Positions 9,401-19,549 of a stretch of 64,000 bases of DNA are shown here, one piece after another. Position numbers and translations under genes: made by a program. Source of the DNA: Methylocystis sp. (GTDB taxonomy: Bacteria > Pseudomonadota > Alphaproteobacteria > Rhizobiales > Beijerinckiaceae); contig JACOUB010000005.1 of the NCBI GenBank assembly GCA_016178015.1, positions 1 through 64,000 of the forward strand, written 5' to 3'. How positions within the stretch are numbered: position 1 is the stretch's first letter; every line of letters starts with the position of its first letter. The notes beneath the pieces were generated by a model that saw only the letters and a program-made list of their open reading frames with translations, did not search any database and was not told the DNA's origin.

Positions 9401-9477
9401 CGTCATTGCGAGCCGGAGGCGAAGCAATCCAGAGCCGTGCCTATAAGCTGGATTGCTTCGCTTCGCTCGCAATGACG
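9401..9477. repeat. Inverted repeat of the CGTCATTGCGAG type
   Basis: CGTCATTGCGAGCcgGAGGCGAAGCAATCCAG is mirrored by CTGGATTGCTTCGCTTCGCTCGCAATGACG with a short centre. This forms a long hairpin between pyrF and pmtA. Such elements are typical dispersed repeats in this order. No gene is carried. Confidence 0.75.
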
Positions 9478-9510
9478 CCGTTGCGAAAGAATCGTCCAAG
9501 GCTCTTGATA

Positions 9511-10152
9511 TTAGCTACGCGCGGCGCGGCGGTAGCGCCACACGCGCGCCGGCGGCAGATTGAGCCAAACCGGGGCCGAGCCCTTGCCGACATAGGCGCC
9601 GCCGCCCGGCTGGCTGTGCAGCGGCATCGGCGAGATGAGCCCGTAGGTGAACTGGATGAAGACGCCGTCCGGCGCCAACATGTCGAAGGCCTGATGGAGG
9701 AGCGCCATGCGGTCACGCTCGGGGCGGACGAGCAGCGGCAGGCTGGAGACGACCGCCGCGATTTTCCCGTCGATCTTGCCGCGCAGCGTCGCCTCCAACC
9801 CATAGGCGTCGCCCTGAATCACCGTTACGCCCGGAAAGCGTTCGCCCAACAGTTGGCAGAACCGGCGTTCGAATTCGACGAGGACGAGGCGCGCGGGGGC
9901 GACGCCGCGCGCGATCAACGCTTGCGTGACCGGGCCGGTGCCGGGGCCGAGTTCGAGGATCGACCCTTGGCTCGCGGGGTCGACATAGCTCGCCATGGCT
10001 TTGGCCAGCGCCCGCCCGGACGGCGACACCGCGCCTATGAGGTGCGGGTTCTCCAACCAGGAGCGGATGAAACGCACACTGTCGGCGAGTTTGCCATCGA
10101 GACGAAACGCGCCGCCGGGGCCGGGTTTGCGAGGCTTAAAATTATGCGGCAC
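9511..10152 (-). CDS. pmtA: Phospholipid N-methyltransferase, PmtA-like
   Basis: Transfers methyl groups from S-adenosylmethionine to phosphatidylethanolamine on the way to phosphatidylcholine. The 213-residue product has the rhizobial PmtA layout: FIRSWLENPHLIGAVSPSGR, the SAM loop ILELGPGTGPVTQALIARGV (about 65-84), then VVSSLPLL and FIQFTYGLISP. A GTG start at 10152 gives the family length. It lies next to dnaJ and pyrF, as in Sinorhizobium. Other class I methyltransferases are possible but fit less well. Confidence 0.8.
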   Translation of the reverse strand: MPHNFKPRKPGPGGAFRLDGKLADSVRFIRSWLENPHLIGAVSPSGRALAKAMASYVDPASQGSILELGPGTGPVTQALIARGVAPARLVLVEFERRFCQLLGERFPGVTVIQGDAYGLEATLRGKIDGKIAAVVSSLPLLVRPERDRMALLHQAFDMLAPDGVFIQFTYGLISPMPLHSQPGGGAYVGKGSAPVWLNLPPARVWRYRRAARS

Positions 10153-10212
10153 GCTCGAGACCGCCTTTCCTGCGCGAGGAATCGGGAACTCTAAACGGTT
10201 GAGAAAAGGTCG

Positions 10213-11328
10213 TCACTTTCCAAACAGTTCTTTCATCCGAGCGAAGAAGCCGGTGGCCTCGGGATGCGTATGGTGCGACGATTCGGTTTCGAATTCGTTC
10301 AGCAGATCGCGCTGGCGCTTGGTCAGGTTTTGCGGGGTCTCGACGCTGATCTGCACATGCAGGTCGCCGAAATCGCGCGCGCGCAGAACCGGCATCCCCT
10401 TACCTTTAACCTTCAGTTGCCGGCCCGATTGGGTTCCCTCCGGAACCTTCAGCTTGCATTCGCCGCCGTCGATCGAATGGATGGCGATTTCGCCGCCCAG
10501 CGCCGCACGGACCATGGAAATCGGCACGCGGCAATAGAGGTCGGCGCCGTCGCGCTGGAAGAAACTGTGCGGTTTGACCGAGAGGAAGATGTAAAGGTCG
10601 CCGGCAGGGCCGCCGCGCAGCCCGGCTTCGCCTTCCCCGGCGAGCCGGATGCGGGTTCCGTCCTCGACGCCGGGCGGCACATTGACCGAGAGCGTGCGCT
10701 CCAGGGCGGTGCGGCCCGAACCCGCGCAAGACGGACAGGGGTTGTCGATGACTTGGCCGCGTCCTTGGCAGGCCGGACAAGTCCGCTCGATGGCGAAGAA
10801 GCCCTGCTGCGCGCGCACGCGCCCAAGTCCGGCGCAGCTCGGGCAGGTCTTGGGCTTTGAGCCCTTTCTCGCGCCCGAGCCGGAACAGGCCGCGCAGATG
10901 ACCGACGTCGGCAATTTGAGCGTCGCCGCCTTGCCCCGATAGGCCTCCTCGAGGCTGATCTCCATGTTGTAGCGAAGATCGGAGCCGCGTTCGCGGGCGC
11001 TGGCGCGGCCGCCGCGCCGGCCCATCACGTCGCCGAACAGGTCATCGAAAATATCGGCCATCGAGGCCGCGAAGCCGTCGCCGGCGCCGAAGCCGCCGCC
11101 GTGTTCGAACGCCGCGTGGCCGTAACGGTCGTAGGCCGCCCGTTTCTGGGCGTCCGAGAGGGTCTGATAAGCCTCGTTCAGCTCCTTGAAGCGCGCCTCC
11201 GCCGCCTTGTCGCCGGGATGACGGTCGGGATGGCACTGCATGGCCGCCTTGCGGAACGCGCTCTTCATCTCGACATCGGTCGAGTCGCGGGAGACGCCGA
11301 GGACTTCGTAATAGTCGCGTTTGGCCAT
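10213..11328 (-). CDS. dnaJ: Chaperone protein DnaJ
   Basis: Co-chaperone that stimulates DnaK ATPase activity and presents unfolded proteins. The 371-residue product has an N-terminal J domain with HPD ([10 protein letters not shown], about residue 33) and a Gly-rich linker. Four zinc-binding CxxCxGxG repeats follow: [24 protein letters not shown] and CPSCAGSG. The ATG at 11328 is one base from the stop of the upstream hepT-like toxin gene, so dnaJ is probably coupled to that pair and not directly to dnaK. Confidence 0.96.
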   Translation of the reverse strand: MAKRDYYEVLGVSRDSTDVEMKSAFRKAAMQCHPDRHPGDKAAEARFKELNEAYQTLSDAQKRAAYDRYGHAAFEHGGGFGAGDGFAASMADIFDDLFGDVMGRRGGRASARERGSDLRYNMEISLEEAYRGKAATLKLPTSVICAACSGSGARKGSKPKTCPSCAGLGRVRAQQGFFAIERTCPACQGRGQVIDNPCPSCAGSGRTALERTLSVNVPPGVEDGTRIRLAGEGEAGLRGGPAGDLYIFLSVKPHSFFQRDGADLYCRVPISMVRAALGGEIAIHSIDGGECKLKVPEGTQSGRQLKVKGKGMPVLRARDFGDLHVQISVETPQNLTKRQRDLLNEFETESSHHTHPEATGFFARMKELFGK

Positions 11329-11329
11329 G

Positions 11330-11719
11330 TCAGACGCCGTTCGGCTCTTTCGGCTCTGGGCCGTTCTGAGCTCCCGCCTCTCGGATGGATTTCAGGCGGT
11401 ATAGCAGTTCTGGAACGGCTGTCAGCACCGTCTCCCAAACGACATGCATATTGATATCGAAATAACCGTGCGCGATCCGGTTGCGTATGCCGATCATATC
11501 CCCCCAGGGCAGTTCGGGATGGCGTTCGAGGAAATCCGCATGATGACGTCCCAGTCGCAACACGCCTTCGCCGATGATGATGAGGTTCATGGCGACGGCC
11601 TGTTGCGTGCGCACATCTTGTAAGAACGCGCTTTCGTCCAGGCCGTCGATATAAGATGTGGCCAGACGAGCTGCTTCGAACATCGACTCCAAAACGACGT
11701 CGATATCGCGGTCCGTCAT
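11330..11719 (-). CDS. HepT-like HEPN ribonuclease toxin
   Basis: The 129-residue product has the HEPN/DUF86 RX4HXY motif as RNRIAHGY (about residues 92-99), the RNase active site of HepT toxins; the Tyr is the residue AMPylated by the partner MntA in studied systems. The start overlaps the stop of the nucleotidyltransferase gene (ATGA). The pair sits exactly between dnaK and dnaJ. The C-terminal 20 residues are low-complexity Pro/Glu/Asn. Toxin activity is inferred from family only. Confidence 0.85.
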   Translation of the reverse strand: MTDRDIDVVLESMFEAARLATSYIDGLDESAFLQDVRTQQAVAMNLIIIGEGVLRLGRHHADFLERHPELPWGDMIGIRNRIAHGYFDINMHVVWETVLTAVPELLYRLKSIREAGAQNGPEPKEPNGV

Positions 11720-12006
11720 ATCGGAACCGCCTCCGCGACGATCTTCGCCCGAATCCGCCGGTGGATATCCTCCGGCGTCAGGAGATCGACCCTAACGCCC
11801 AGAATTCTCTCCAAATCCATCTGCAAACCGCCGAGGTCGAACAATGTCGCTCCCGGCAGCGCGTCGACCAATATGTCGATGTCGCTGCCTTCCTCATCCT
11901 CGCCGTGCAGGACGGACCCGAAAACGCGCGGGTTGGCGGCGCGGCGGCGGCCGACCGCCGCGCGAACGGCCTCGCGGTTTGCGTCGAGCGCAAGCGATGG
12001 CTTCAT
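11716..12006 (-). CDS. MntA-like nucleotidyltransferase antitoxin
   Basis: The 96-residue minimal nucleotidyltransferase has FGSVLHGEDEEGSDIDILV (about residues 24-42), the GSx10DxD catalytic pattern. MntA antitoxins inactivate HepT by AMPylating its active-site Tyr. The ATG at 12006 is preferred; a longer frame upstream would read through a strong hairpin at 12072-12098. It overlaps hepT by 4 bases. Confidence 0.85.
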   Translation of the reverse strand: MKPSLALDANREAVRAAVGRRRAANPRVFGSVLHGEDEEGSDIDILVDALPGATLFDLGGLQMDLERILGVRVDLLTPEDIHRRIRAKIVAEAVPI

Positions 12007-12071
12007 GTCCCTGTCCCGATGCCGTTTCGGCCGCGCCCGGTCACATGGGGCGAAAACAGCTCCACAGCAAA

Positions 12072-12098
12072 CGTCCGAGGGGCAATCTCCCTCGGACG
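12072..12098 (-). terminator. Hairpin after dnaK, possible terminator
   Basis: Perfect 10-bp arms CGTCCGAGGG and CCCTCGGACG flank a 7-base loop, about 30 bases past the dnaK stop. In the minus direction only a short TTTGCTGT follows, so the uridine tract is weak. It may terminate or attenuate dnaK transcription before the toxin-antitoxin pair and dnaJ. Confidence 0.55.
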
Positions 12099-12127
12099 CA
12101 AATATTGTCAATGACCGGCAATCACCG

Positions 12128-14035
<1,908 letters not shown>

Positions 14036-14151
14036 ATCGCCGTTCCTTTCGTTTGCGAATTCGATGGACCCCGCAGCGGTCCTCGGCAATGCAGACGGCG
14101 CGGCGGCTCTTAAAAAGCCCCTTGTTCCGCCAGCTCTCTATTGGTCTTCAG

Positions 14152-14178
14152 ATTGGGTGCGGTTCGCGCCGCCGCAAG
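14152..14178 (-). promoter_or_regulatory. RpoH (sigma-32)-like heat-shock promoter of dnaK
   Basis: On the minus strand CTTG (14178-14175) is followed after 17 bases by CCCAAT (14157-14152), matching the alphaproteobacterial RpoH pattern CTTG-N17-CCYATnT. It predicts a leader of roughly 110 bases before the dnaK ATG. Confidence 0.6.
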
Positions 14179-14520
14179 AGCCCCCGACATAGAGGGCAGC
14201 ATATAGAATGAAGGACTTGCAGCCGGCAAGCGGCGTTATTGCGGCAAAATTGGCCCCGATTGCAGGATCGGAGCATCTTCGCTCACGCTAACGGCGATCA
14301 CCCGTCATGTATGGACGGCCCCCGTTGCGCAAGGAGTTTTTCGGCTGCTTTGGCCCGAGTCTGGAGCCCTCATGCTGCGCTTCCAGCGCGGCAAATTCAC
14401 CAAAAGGAACGGATGCAAAACGTCCCATCGGCCATCGCCGGTCACCTTAAAGGGCCGTAACGAAGTGAAGGAACCGCGAAGCGGTTTGACGGGCGATGGG
14501 CGATGGGGCACAGGCAGCGC

Positions 14521-14588
14521 GCGATGCGCATCCGCTGGCCCGCTCCTGGAGCGACAGGGGAAACGTGCGAACTGATCATCCGGAGATC
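14521..14588. repeat. 68-bp dispersed repeat, copy B
   Basis: Partner of 367-434. The same orientation and spacing are kept, with a few substitutions. Confidence 0.8.
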
Positions 14589-14673
14589 GTATGAAAAACC
14601 GACTTGGCGATATCGAGCCCGATCGTGATCGGCTTCCTCTAAATCGTGCGGCTCCGCTCGATCGGAAAACGCT

Positions 14674-14820
14674 CTAGTGGCCCGCGTCACGTAAAATGAA
14701 GGGTGCGCTGGAGGGTGGGATTTGCGAGCCTGCAGGCTCGCGGTCCAGGGCCGCTCTTGGACCGCGAGCCTTCAGGCTCGCACAAATAAACCCATCAATT
14801 TGGCTGACGCAGGCCACTAG
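14674..14820. mobile_element. 147-bp MITE-like palindromic element
   Basis: Terminal inverted repeats CTAGTGGCCCGCGTCA and TGACGCAGGCCACTAG pair with one mismatch. Inside them a 25-base hairpin stem (14721-14746 with 14759-14785) is built from GCGAGCCTGCAGGCTCGCGG and its complement. It is too short to code. Size, terminal repeats and near-complete self-complementarity fit a miniature inverted-repeat element; the parent transposon is unknown. Confidence 0.6.
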
Positions 14821-14867
14821 AGTTCTTAGGAAACGCCTATAACTGCCGCGCAAGCGAGGCGCCGCTC

Positions 14868-16193
14868 ATGTCCAAAGCATACGACATCGTTCTTTCCGGC
14901 GGCGTGGTCGTCAATCATGAGGGCGAGGGCGTCCGCGACATCGCCATTGGCGAGGGGCGGATCGCCGCGATCGGCGATCTCTCGCGCGCTGTTGCGGTCG
15001 AGCGCATCTATTGTTCGGGTCTTCACGTGCTTCCCGGCGTCATCGATACGCAGGTGCATTTCCGCGAGCCTGGCGCGACGCATAAGGAAGATCTGGAGAC
15101 GGGCTCGCGCGCGGCCGTGCTCGGCGGCGTGACGGCGGTGTTCGACATGCCCAACGCCAACCCCTCGACCACCGGCGCCGCCGAGCTCGCCGACAAGCTC
15201 GCGCGCGCGAGGGGGCGGATGCATTGCGATTTCGCCTTCTGGATCGGCGGCGCGCATGAGAACGCCAAGGACATTCCCGAACTCGAGCGACTGCCGGGCG
15301 CGGCCGGAATCAAGGTGTTCATGGGGTCCTCGACCGGCTCGCTGCTCGTCGCCGACGACGCAGGGATCGCTTCGATCTTGGCCAAGACGCGCCGCCGCGC
15401 CGCCTTCCATTGCGAGGACGAATATCGGCTGGAAGAACGCAAGGCCTTGCGCATTGTCGGCGATCCTTCTTCGCATCCGGTCTGGCGCGACGAGATCACG
15501 GCCTTGCGTTCGACCGAGCGGCTGTTGCGCATCGCCAGGGAGCAGCGAGCGCTCGTTCATGTGTTGCATGTCTCGACCGAAGAGGAGATCGATCTCCTCG
15601 CGCGCCACAAGGACATTGCCAGCGTTGAAGCAACGCCGCATCATCTGACGCTGACCTCCGCCGATTACGCGCGCCTCGGCGCGCGTGCGCAAATGAATCC
15701 GCCGGTGCGCGAGGCGCGGCATCGCGATGGCCTTTGGCGCGGCGTTGCGCAGGGCGTCGTCGACATTCTGGGTTCCGATCACGCGCCGCACACGCTTCAA
15801 GAAAAGGCGAGGCCCTATCCCGACAGTCCTTCCGGGATGCCCGGCGTGCAGACGCTGGTTCCGCTCATGCTGGATCATGTCAACGCCGGGCGCTTGACGC
15901 TGCAACGTCTCGTCGATCTGACCAGCGCCGGGCCGGCGCGACTGTTCGGCATCGCGCGCAAGGGGCGCATCGCCGTGGGTTACGACGCGGATCTCACCAT
16001 CGTCGATCTGAAACGGCGCGAGACCATTCGCAATTCTCAGATCGCCTCGCGCTGCGGCTGGACGCCTTACGATGGCCTCGAGGTCAAAGGTTGGCCGGTG
16101 GGAACCTTCGTGCGCGGCAAGCGTGTGATGTTCGAGGGTGAATTGATCACGTCTTCGACGGGCGAGGCGGTGCGCTTTCATGCGGCGCTGTGA
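14868..16193 (+). CDS. pyrC: Dihydroorotase-family amidohydrolase (class I)
   Basis: Predicted to cyclise carbamoyl-aspartate to dihydroorotate. The 441-residue product has an amidohydrolase barrel: DTQVHFREPG (about 60-69), GIKVFMGSSTG (carboxylysine), FHCEDE, HVLHVST and GSDHAPHT. In the first motif the usual D-x-H-x-H reads D-T-Q-V-H, so the first metal-binding His is Gln; a similar DSQVHFREPG form is, from memory, common in alphaproteobacterial homologues. The start is an ATG at 14868. No pyrB is adjacent, and a second dihydroorotase elsewhere is likely. Confidence 0.85.
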   Translation: MSKAYDIVLSGGVVVNHEGEGVRDIAIGEGRIAAIGDLSRAVAVERIYCSGLHVLPGVIDTQVHFREPGATHKEDLETGSRAAVLGGVTAVFDMPNANPSTTGAAELADKLARARGRMHCDFAFWIGGAHENAKDIPELERLPGAAGIKVFMGSSTGSLLVADDAGIASILAKTRRRAAFHCEDEYRLEERKALRIVGDPSSHPVWRDEITALRSTERLLRIAREQRALVHVLHVSTEEEIDLLARHKDIASVEATPHHLTLTSADYARLGARAQMNPPVREARHRDGLWRGVAQGVVDILGSDHAPHTLQEKARPYPDSPSGMPGVQTLVPLMLDHVNAGRLTLQRLVDLTSAGPARLFGIARKGRIAVGYDADLTIVDLKRRETIRNSQIASRCGWTPYDGLEVKGWPVGTFVRGKRVMFEGELITSSTGEAVRFHAAL

Positions 16194-16216
16194 AGAGTCA
16201 TGGCCGCACCCCTGTC

Positions 16217-16366
16217 CGCGCGTCATGGCCGGGCTTGTCCCGGCCATCCACGCGGACGGGTTACGGCGCGTCGCAATGGAAGGCTAAGGCGTTCTCGCGT
16301 CTTCTTGAAAATTTTTTAGGGCCGTCCTGGCGTGGATGCCCGCGACAAGCGCGGGCATGACGCGTC
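16217..16366. repeat. Pair of dispersed palindromes after the dihydroorotase gene
   Basis: GGCCGGGcttgTCCCGGCC (near 16228-16247) and ATGCCCGCGacaagCGCGGGCAT (near 16337-16360) are typical extragenic palindromes of this order. A related GTCATGGCCGG piece lies near 46614. No gene is seen. Confidence 0.6.
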
Positions 16367-16386
16367 ATCATATAGGGCCGTTGGTA

Positions 16387-16644
16387 TTAGTGCTTGGGAC
16401 CGGTTGAGAATTCGCCGGCGCGCAGGCGTCCCGGCAGGCGTTCGGCGAACGCCGCCACCGATTCTTCGCCGTAGGTCGCGACGAGTTCGTGCAGGCCGGC
16501 GAACAGCGCCGCATGGGCGAAGGAATCGCCTTCAATCCCCGCCAATATCGCCTCGGCGAAGGCTTCGACGACATAGGCGAGCGCGGCGTGCTGTTGCTCG
16601 GCGCCGCCGGCGTCGTCGAGACAGGTGAACTGAAATGGCGTCAT
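16387..16644 (-). CDS. Small hypothetical protein
   Basis: 85 residues, mostly helical and acidic (AALAYVVEAFAEAILAGIEG, then HELVATYGEESVAAFAERLP). The ATG at 16644 is chosen because it gives a compact domain; the longer frame to 16707 adds an unlikely N terminus. It has no signal peptide or membrane segment. I do not recognise the family. It lies downstream of the TIGR02301-like gene on the same strand. Confidence 0.55.
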   Translation of the reverse strand: MTPFQFTCLDDAGGAEQQHAALAYVVEAFAEAILAGIEGDSFAHAALFAGLHELVATYGEESVAAFAERLPGRLRAGEFSTGPKH

Positions 16645-16736
16645 GCAAGGCACTGTAGACAAGCCAGGGCGTTCGCGCGAGGCCGCTCGTGCCCAAAGGG
16701 TTAACATTGCGCGCCCGAGCCTGTGGTCCGGGCTGT

Positions 16737-17306
16737 TCAGGGTCCGCCGAATCGGTAGGTTATGTCGCGGGCGAGGCGCCCGGCCTCGTCGAGATAGCGT
16801 GAAATCGCCAGTTCGGCGTTGGGCGTGCAGGCGCGATAGGTGATCTCATAGCCGCGAAAGCCGCGATTGAACGCGCCGGCGAGCTTTTGCCGCCGCGCCG
16901 CGGTCTTGGCCTCCGCCTCCAACAAAGTCGCCATTTCGATGCGCCAATCGTCGCCGTCGCGAGCGCCGCACAGATCGCGCAGATAAGAGAGCGCGCCGAG
17001 AATTTCCGACAGCCGCAACAGTTGCGGTTCGTAAGGCGGCGGCGGCCCTTCGCTCTGACCGGCCGACGCGGCCGGCGCCGACCCCGGCTTTGCCGGTTGC
17101 GGGCGCTGGGCGCCAGGCTGCCCGGGCTTTGGTTTCGCGGGCCGGCGTTCGTGCCCCGTGGGCGGCGGGCGCCGTTGGCCAAATAGATCGAATGGGAAAT
17201 AGCCCCCTTGCGCCAGCGCCGGGCTCGCGGCGCAGAGCCAGACGCCGATGGCGGCGCCGACAACGAGGCCCGCCCGTTTCGCGCCCCGGCCTTTAAGCGT
17301 GGTCAT
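16737..17306 (-). CDS. TIGR02301-like secreted protein
   Basis: 189 residues. A signal peptide ([18 protein letters not shown]) precedes a Pro/Lys-rich linker (about 40-85). A conserved domain follows, beginning [19 protein letters not shown], with two Cys (LCGARDG, YRACTPN). The pattern fits the Rhizobiales-specific TIGR02301 family of unknown function. The start at 17306 forms an ATGA overlap with the pdxH stop, so it is probably co-translated with pdxH. Likely periplasmic. Confidence 0.75.
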   Translation of the reverse strand: MTTLKGRGAKRAGLVVGAAIGVWLCAASPALAQGGYFPFDLFGQRRPPPTGHERRPAKPKPGQPGAQRPQPAKPGSAPAASAGQSEGPPPPYEPQLLRLSEILGALSYLRDLCGARDGDDWRIEMATLLEAEAKTAARRQKLAGAFNRGFRGYEITYRACTPNAELAISRYLDEAGRLARDITYRFGGP

Positions 17307-17917
17307 GGGTAAAGCCGCTCCTTGCTCCAAGGCTCCGCGCCGCCGGCGCGCGTGAACCTGATGCGCTCATGCAGCCGGAACGGCTGCTCGGCCCAGAATT
17401 CGATCGCCAGCGGGACGATGCGGTATCCGCGCCAATGCGGGGGGCGGACGATTTCGCCGATCCCGAACTTGGCGGCGTAATAGGCCACCGCCTTTTGCAG
17501 CGCAAAACGGCTCTCCAGCGGCCGCGACTGCTGGCTCGCCCAGGCCCCGATGCGGGCCTCGCGCGGACGGCTGGCGAAATAGGCGTCGGCTTCGGCCTCG
17601 CTGACCAGTTCGACGGGACCGCGCAACCGCACTTGCCGGCGCAGCGATTTCCAGTAGAAAAGCGCCGCCGCTTGCATCGATCTGGCCAATTGGCGGCCCT
17701 TGGCGCTGTCGGCGTTGGTATAGAAGACGAACCCGGCCTCGCTCCACTCCTTTAGCAACACCATGCGTAGGTCGGGCAATCCGTCCGCGTCGGCGGTGCC
17801 GATCGCCATGGCCTCGGGATCACTGGGCTCTTTGCCTTTCGCATCCTCGAACCATGCGGAAAACAAACCGAACGGCTCGATGACTTCGCCAAAGTCACCC
17901 GTTATTAACGCTTTCAC
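17303..17917 (-). CDS. pdxH: Pyridoxamine 5-phosphate oxidase
   Basis: FMN-dependent enzyme that makes pyridoxal 5-phosphate. The 204-residue product shows the FMN-binding segment [51 protein letters not shown], and the C-terminal PLP/FMN motif [10 protein letters not shown] with W-x-x-x-RLYP at the end. Length is normal. It overlaps the downstream secreted-protein gene by 4 bases. Confidence 0.93.
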   Translation of the reverse strand: MKALITGDFGEVIEPFGLFSAWFEDAKGKEPSDPEAMAIGTADADGLPDLRMVLLKEWSEAGFVFYTNADSAKGRQLARSMQAAALFYWKSLRRQVRLRGPVELVSEAEADAYFASRPREARIGAWASQQSRPLESRFALQKAVAYYAAKFGIGEIVRPPHWRGYRIVPLAIEFWAEQPFRLHERIRFTRAGGAEPWSKERLYP

Positions 17918-17931
17918 GGGAAAGTCCTAGG

Positions 17932-18465
17932 TTGTCGCCAAAGGGGCGGCACGACCATCGTCTCGAAGGCAGCGCTTTGCGTTCTCCGTATTTCAGACAT
18001 AACGCGACTGGCGCTTCTGCTCAAACTCCATCTGCCCACGCACGCATCTTCACGACCATCATCGCAGTGGGCTGGCTTGGCGGATGCTCGATCGCCATTC
18101 CAGTCGGGATGCCGACGGAGTGGCGGGGATTGAGCGAGGATACGACCGGCGCCATCCCCGCCAAGGTCTCGCCGCTGTCGCGCGCGCTCGATCCGGAGGA
18201 CTGGCGCCGAGCCAGCGCCGCCATGGGCACGGCGCTTGATCCGCAGGGCGACGGCGCCAGCGTCAATTGGGACAATCCGCAAACGGGCGCCAAGGGCTTT
18301 TTCACGCCCCTCGGGCAGGCCTACCCGGCAAATGGCAGAGTCTGCCGCGCCTTCCTCGCCGAGGTCGGGACGAAAGATTCCCACGAATATCTGAAGGGCG
18401 CCGCGTGCCGCGAGAAAACCGCCGAATGGTCGCTGACCGCGGTGACGTCCGAAAAGAAGAGCTGA
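17932..18465 (+). CDS. RT0821/Lpp0805-type surface lipoprotein
   Basis: 177 residues from a TTG start, the only in-frame start found. A hydrophobic stretch ends in GWLGGC, a lipobox-like site. The C-terminal domain has LDPQGDGASVNWDNPQTGAKGFFTP (about residues 99-123) and a VCRAFLAEV block, as in the small outer-membrane surface-antigen family RT0821/Lpp0805. Its exact role is unknown. The unusually long N region before the lipobox makes the start uncertain. Confidence 0.7.
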   Translation: MSPKGRHDHRLEGSALRSPYFRHNATGASAQTPSAHARIFTTIIAVGWLGGCSIAIPVGMPTEWRGLSEDTTGAIPAKVSPLSRALDPEDWRRASAAMGTALDPQGDGASVNWDNPQTGAKGFFTPLGQAYPANGRVCRAFLAEVGTKDSHEYLKGAACREKTAEWSLTAVTSEKKS

Positions 18466-18523
18466 ACGAATAGACTGCGTCGACGCCGCGCTTTTCCTCA
18501 TGTTATGAGCGGTTCGTGAAAAT

Positions 18524-19549
18524 ATGAGGATAAGGGCAATGAGACGGCGGCCGATCGGAACCGGCGCGAGGCGATGCGGCATCTTCCTGTTGGCCGCAGC
18601 GCTCCTCGTTGTTTCGCTAACAAGCGCGCAGGCTGCCGACCGTCTGCGTCTCGCCGTCCAAAAGACCGGGACGACGGCCTGGGAGCTCGCGGTCGTCTCG
18701 GCCTTCGGGCTCGACAAAGACGCCGGTCTCGACCTCGCGGTGACCGAGCTTGCCTCGACCGACGCCGGCAAGATCGCCATTCTGGGCGGCTCCGCCGACA
18801 TCATCGTTTCGGACTGGCTGTGGGTGGCGCGCGAGCGCGCGCAAGGCGCCAAGCTCACCTTCTATCCCTATTCGACCGCGATCGGCGCGGTGATGACCAG
18901 GGATGCGGCGATCAATAGCGTCGCCGATCTTGCCGGCAAAAAACTCGGCGTCGCCGGCGGGCCGCTCGACAAAAGCTGGCTGCTCTTGAAGGCCTTCGCG
19001 TTGCGCGACAACCTGGACCTCGAGAACAGCGCGACCATTCTCTACGGCGCGCCGCCGCTGCTTTTTGAAAAGGCGGCGCAGGGCGAGATCGACGCCGTGC
19101 TCGAGTTCTGGAATTTTTGCGCCGATCTCGAAGCGCGCGGCTTCAAACGCGCCATCGATCTGACCGAAGTCGAAAAATCGCTCGGCGCCAAGGGCGCCGC
19201 CGTCGTCACCGGCTATGTGTTCGACGAGGCTTTCGCGAGCGCGCATGCCGACGCGCTGGCGCGTTTCTTCGCCATGACCAAGAAGGCCAAACAGCTTATC
19301 GCTTCGTCTGACCAGGCGTGGGAGGCGGCGGCGACGCGCATCGGCACGACCGACAAAGCGGCGCTCGACATCTATCGCAAGCGCTATGTCGAAGGCATTC
19401 CCTCGCGCAGCGTCGCGGCGGAAGAGGCCGACGCCGCCGCTCTCTATAAGGTGCTGGCGCAAATCGGCGGCGCGAAGCTGGTGGGCCCGGCGATGCAGCT
19501 CGATCCGGGAACCTTTTACAAGGGCGCGGCCGGGGACAAGGCGCGTTGA
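18524..19549 (+). CDS. NitT/TauT-type ABC transporter, substrate-binding protein
   Basis: 341 residues with a signal peptide ending TSAQAAD. The mature protein has the SsuA/TauA/NMT1-like pattern: DAGLDLAVTELASTDAGKIAILGGSADIIVSDWLWV and DLAGKKLGVAGGPLDKSW. The ligand cannot be told from sequence; relatives bind sulfonates, nitrate, or thiamine precursors. Permease and ATPase genes follow with overlaps, forming one operon. Confidence 0.85.
   Translation: MRIRAMRRRPIGTGARRCGIFLLAAALLVVSLTSAQAADRLRLAVQKTGTTAWELAVVSAFGLDKDAGLDLAVTELASTDAGKIAILGGSADIIVSDWLWVARERAQGAKLTFYPYSTAIGAVMTRDAAINSVADLAGKKLGVAGGPLDKSWLLLKAFALRDNLDLENSATILYGAPPLLFEKAAQGEIDAVLEFWNFCADLEARGFKRAIDLTEVEKSLGAKGAAVVTGYVFDEAFASAHADALARFFAMTKKAKQLIASSDQAWEAAATRIGTTDKAALDIYRKRYVEGIPSRSVAAEEADAAALYKVLAQIGGAKLVGPAMQLDPGTFYKGAAGDKAR

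Larger units (their letters stand above)
14036..14867. other. Long gene-free region between dnaK and the dihydroorotase gene
   Basis: These 832 bases separate divergent genes. They contain the dnaK sigma-32-like promoter (14152-14178), the second copy of a 68-bp repeat (14521-14588) and a 147-bp MITE-like palindrome (14674-14820). Short open frames here are repeat-derived. No credible gene is seen. Confidence 0.7.
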
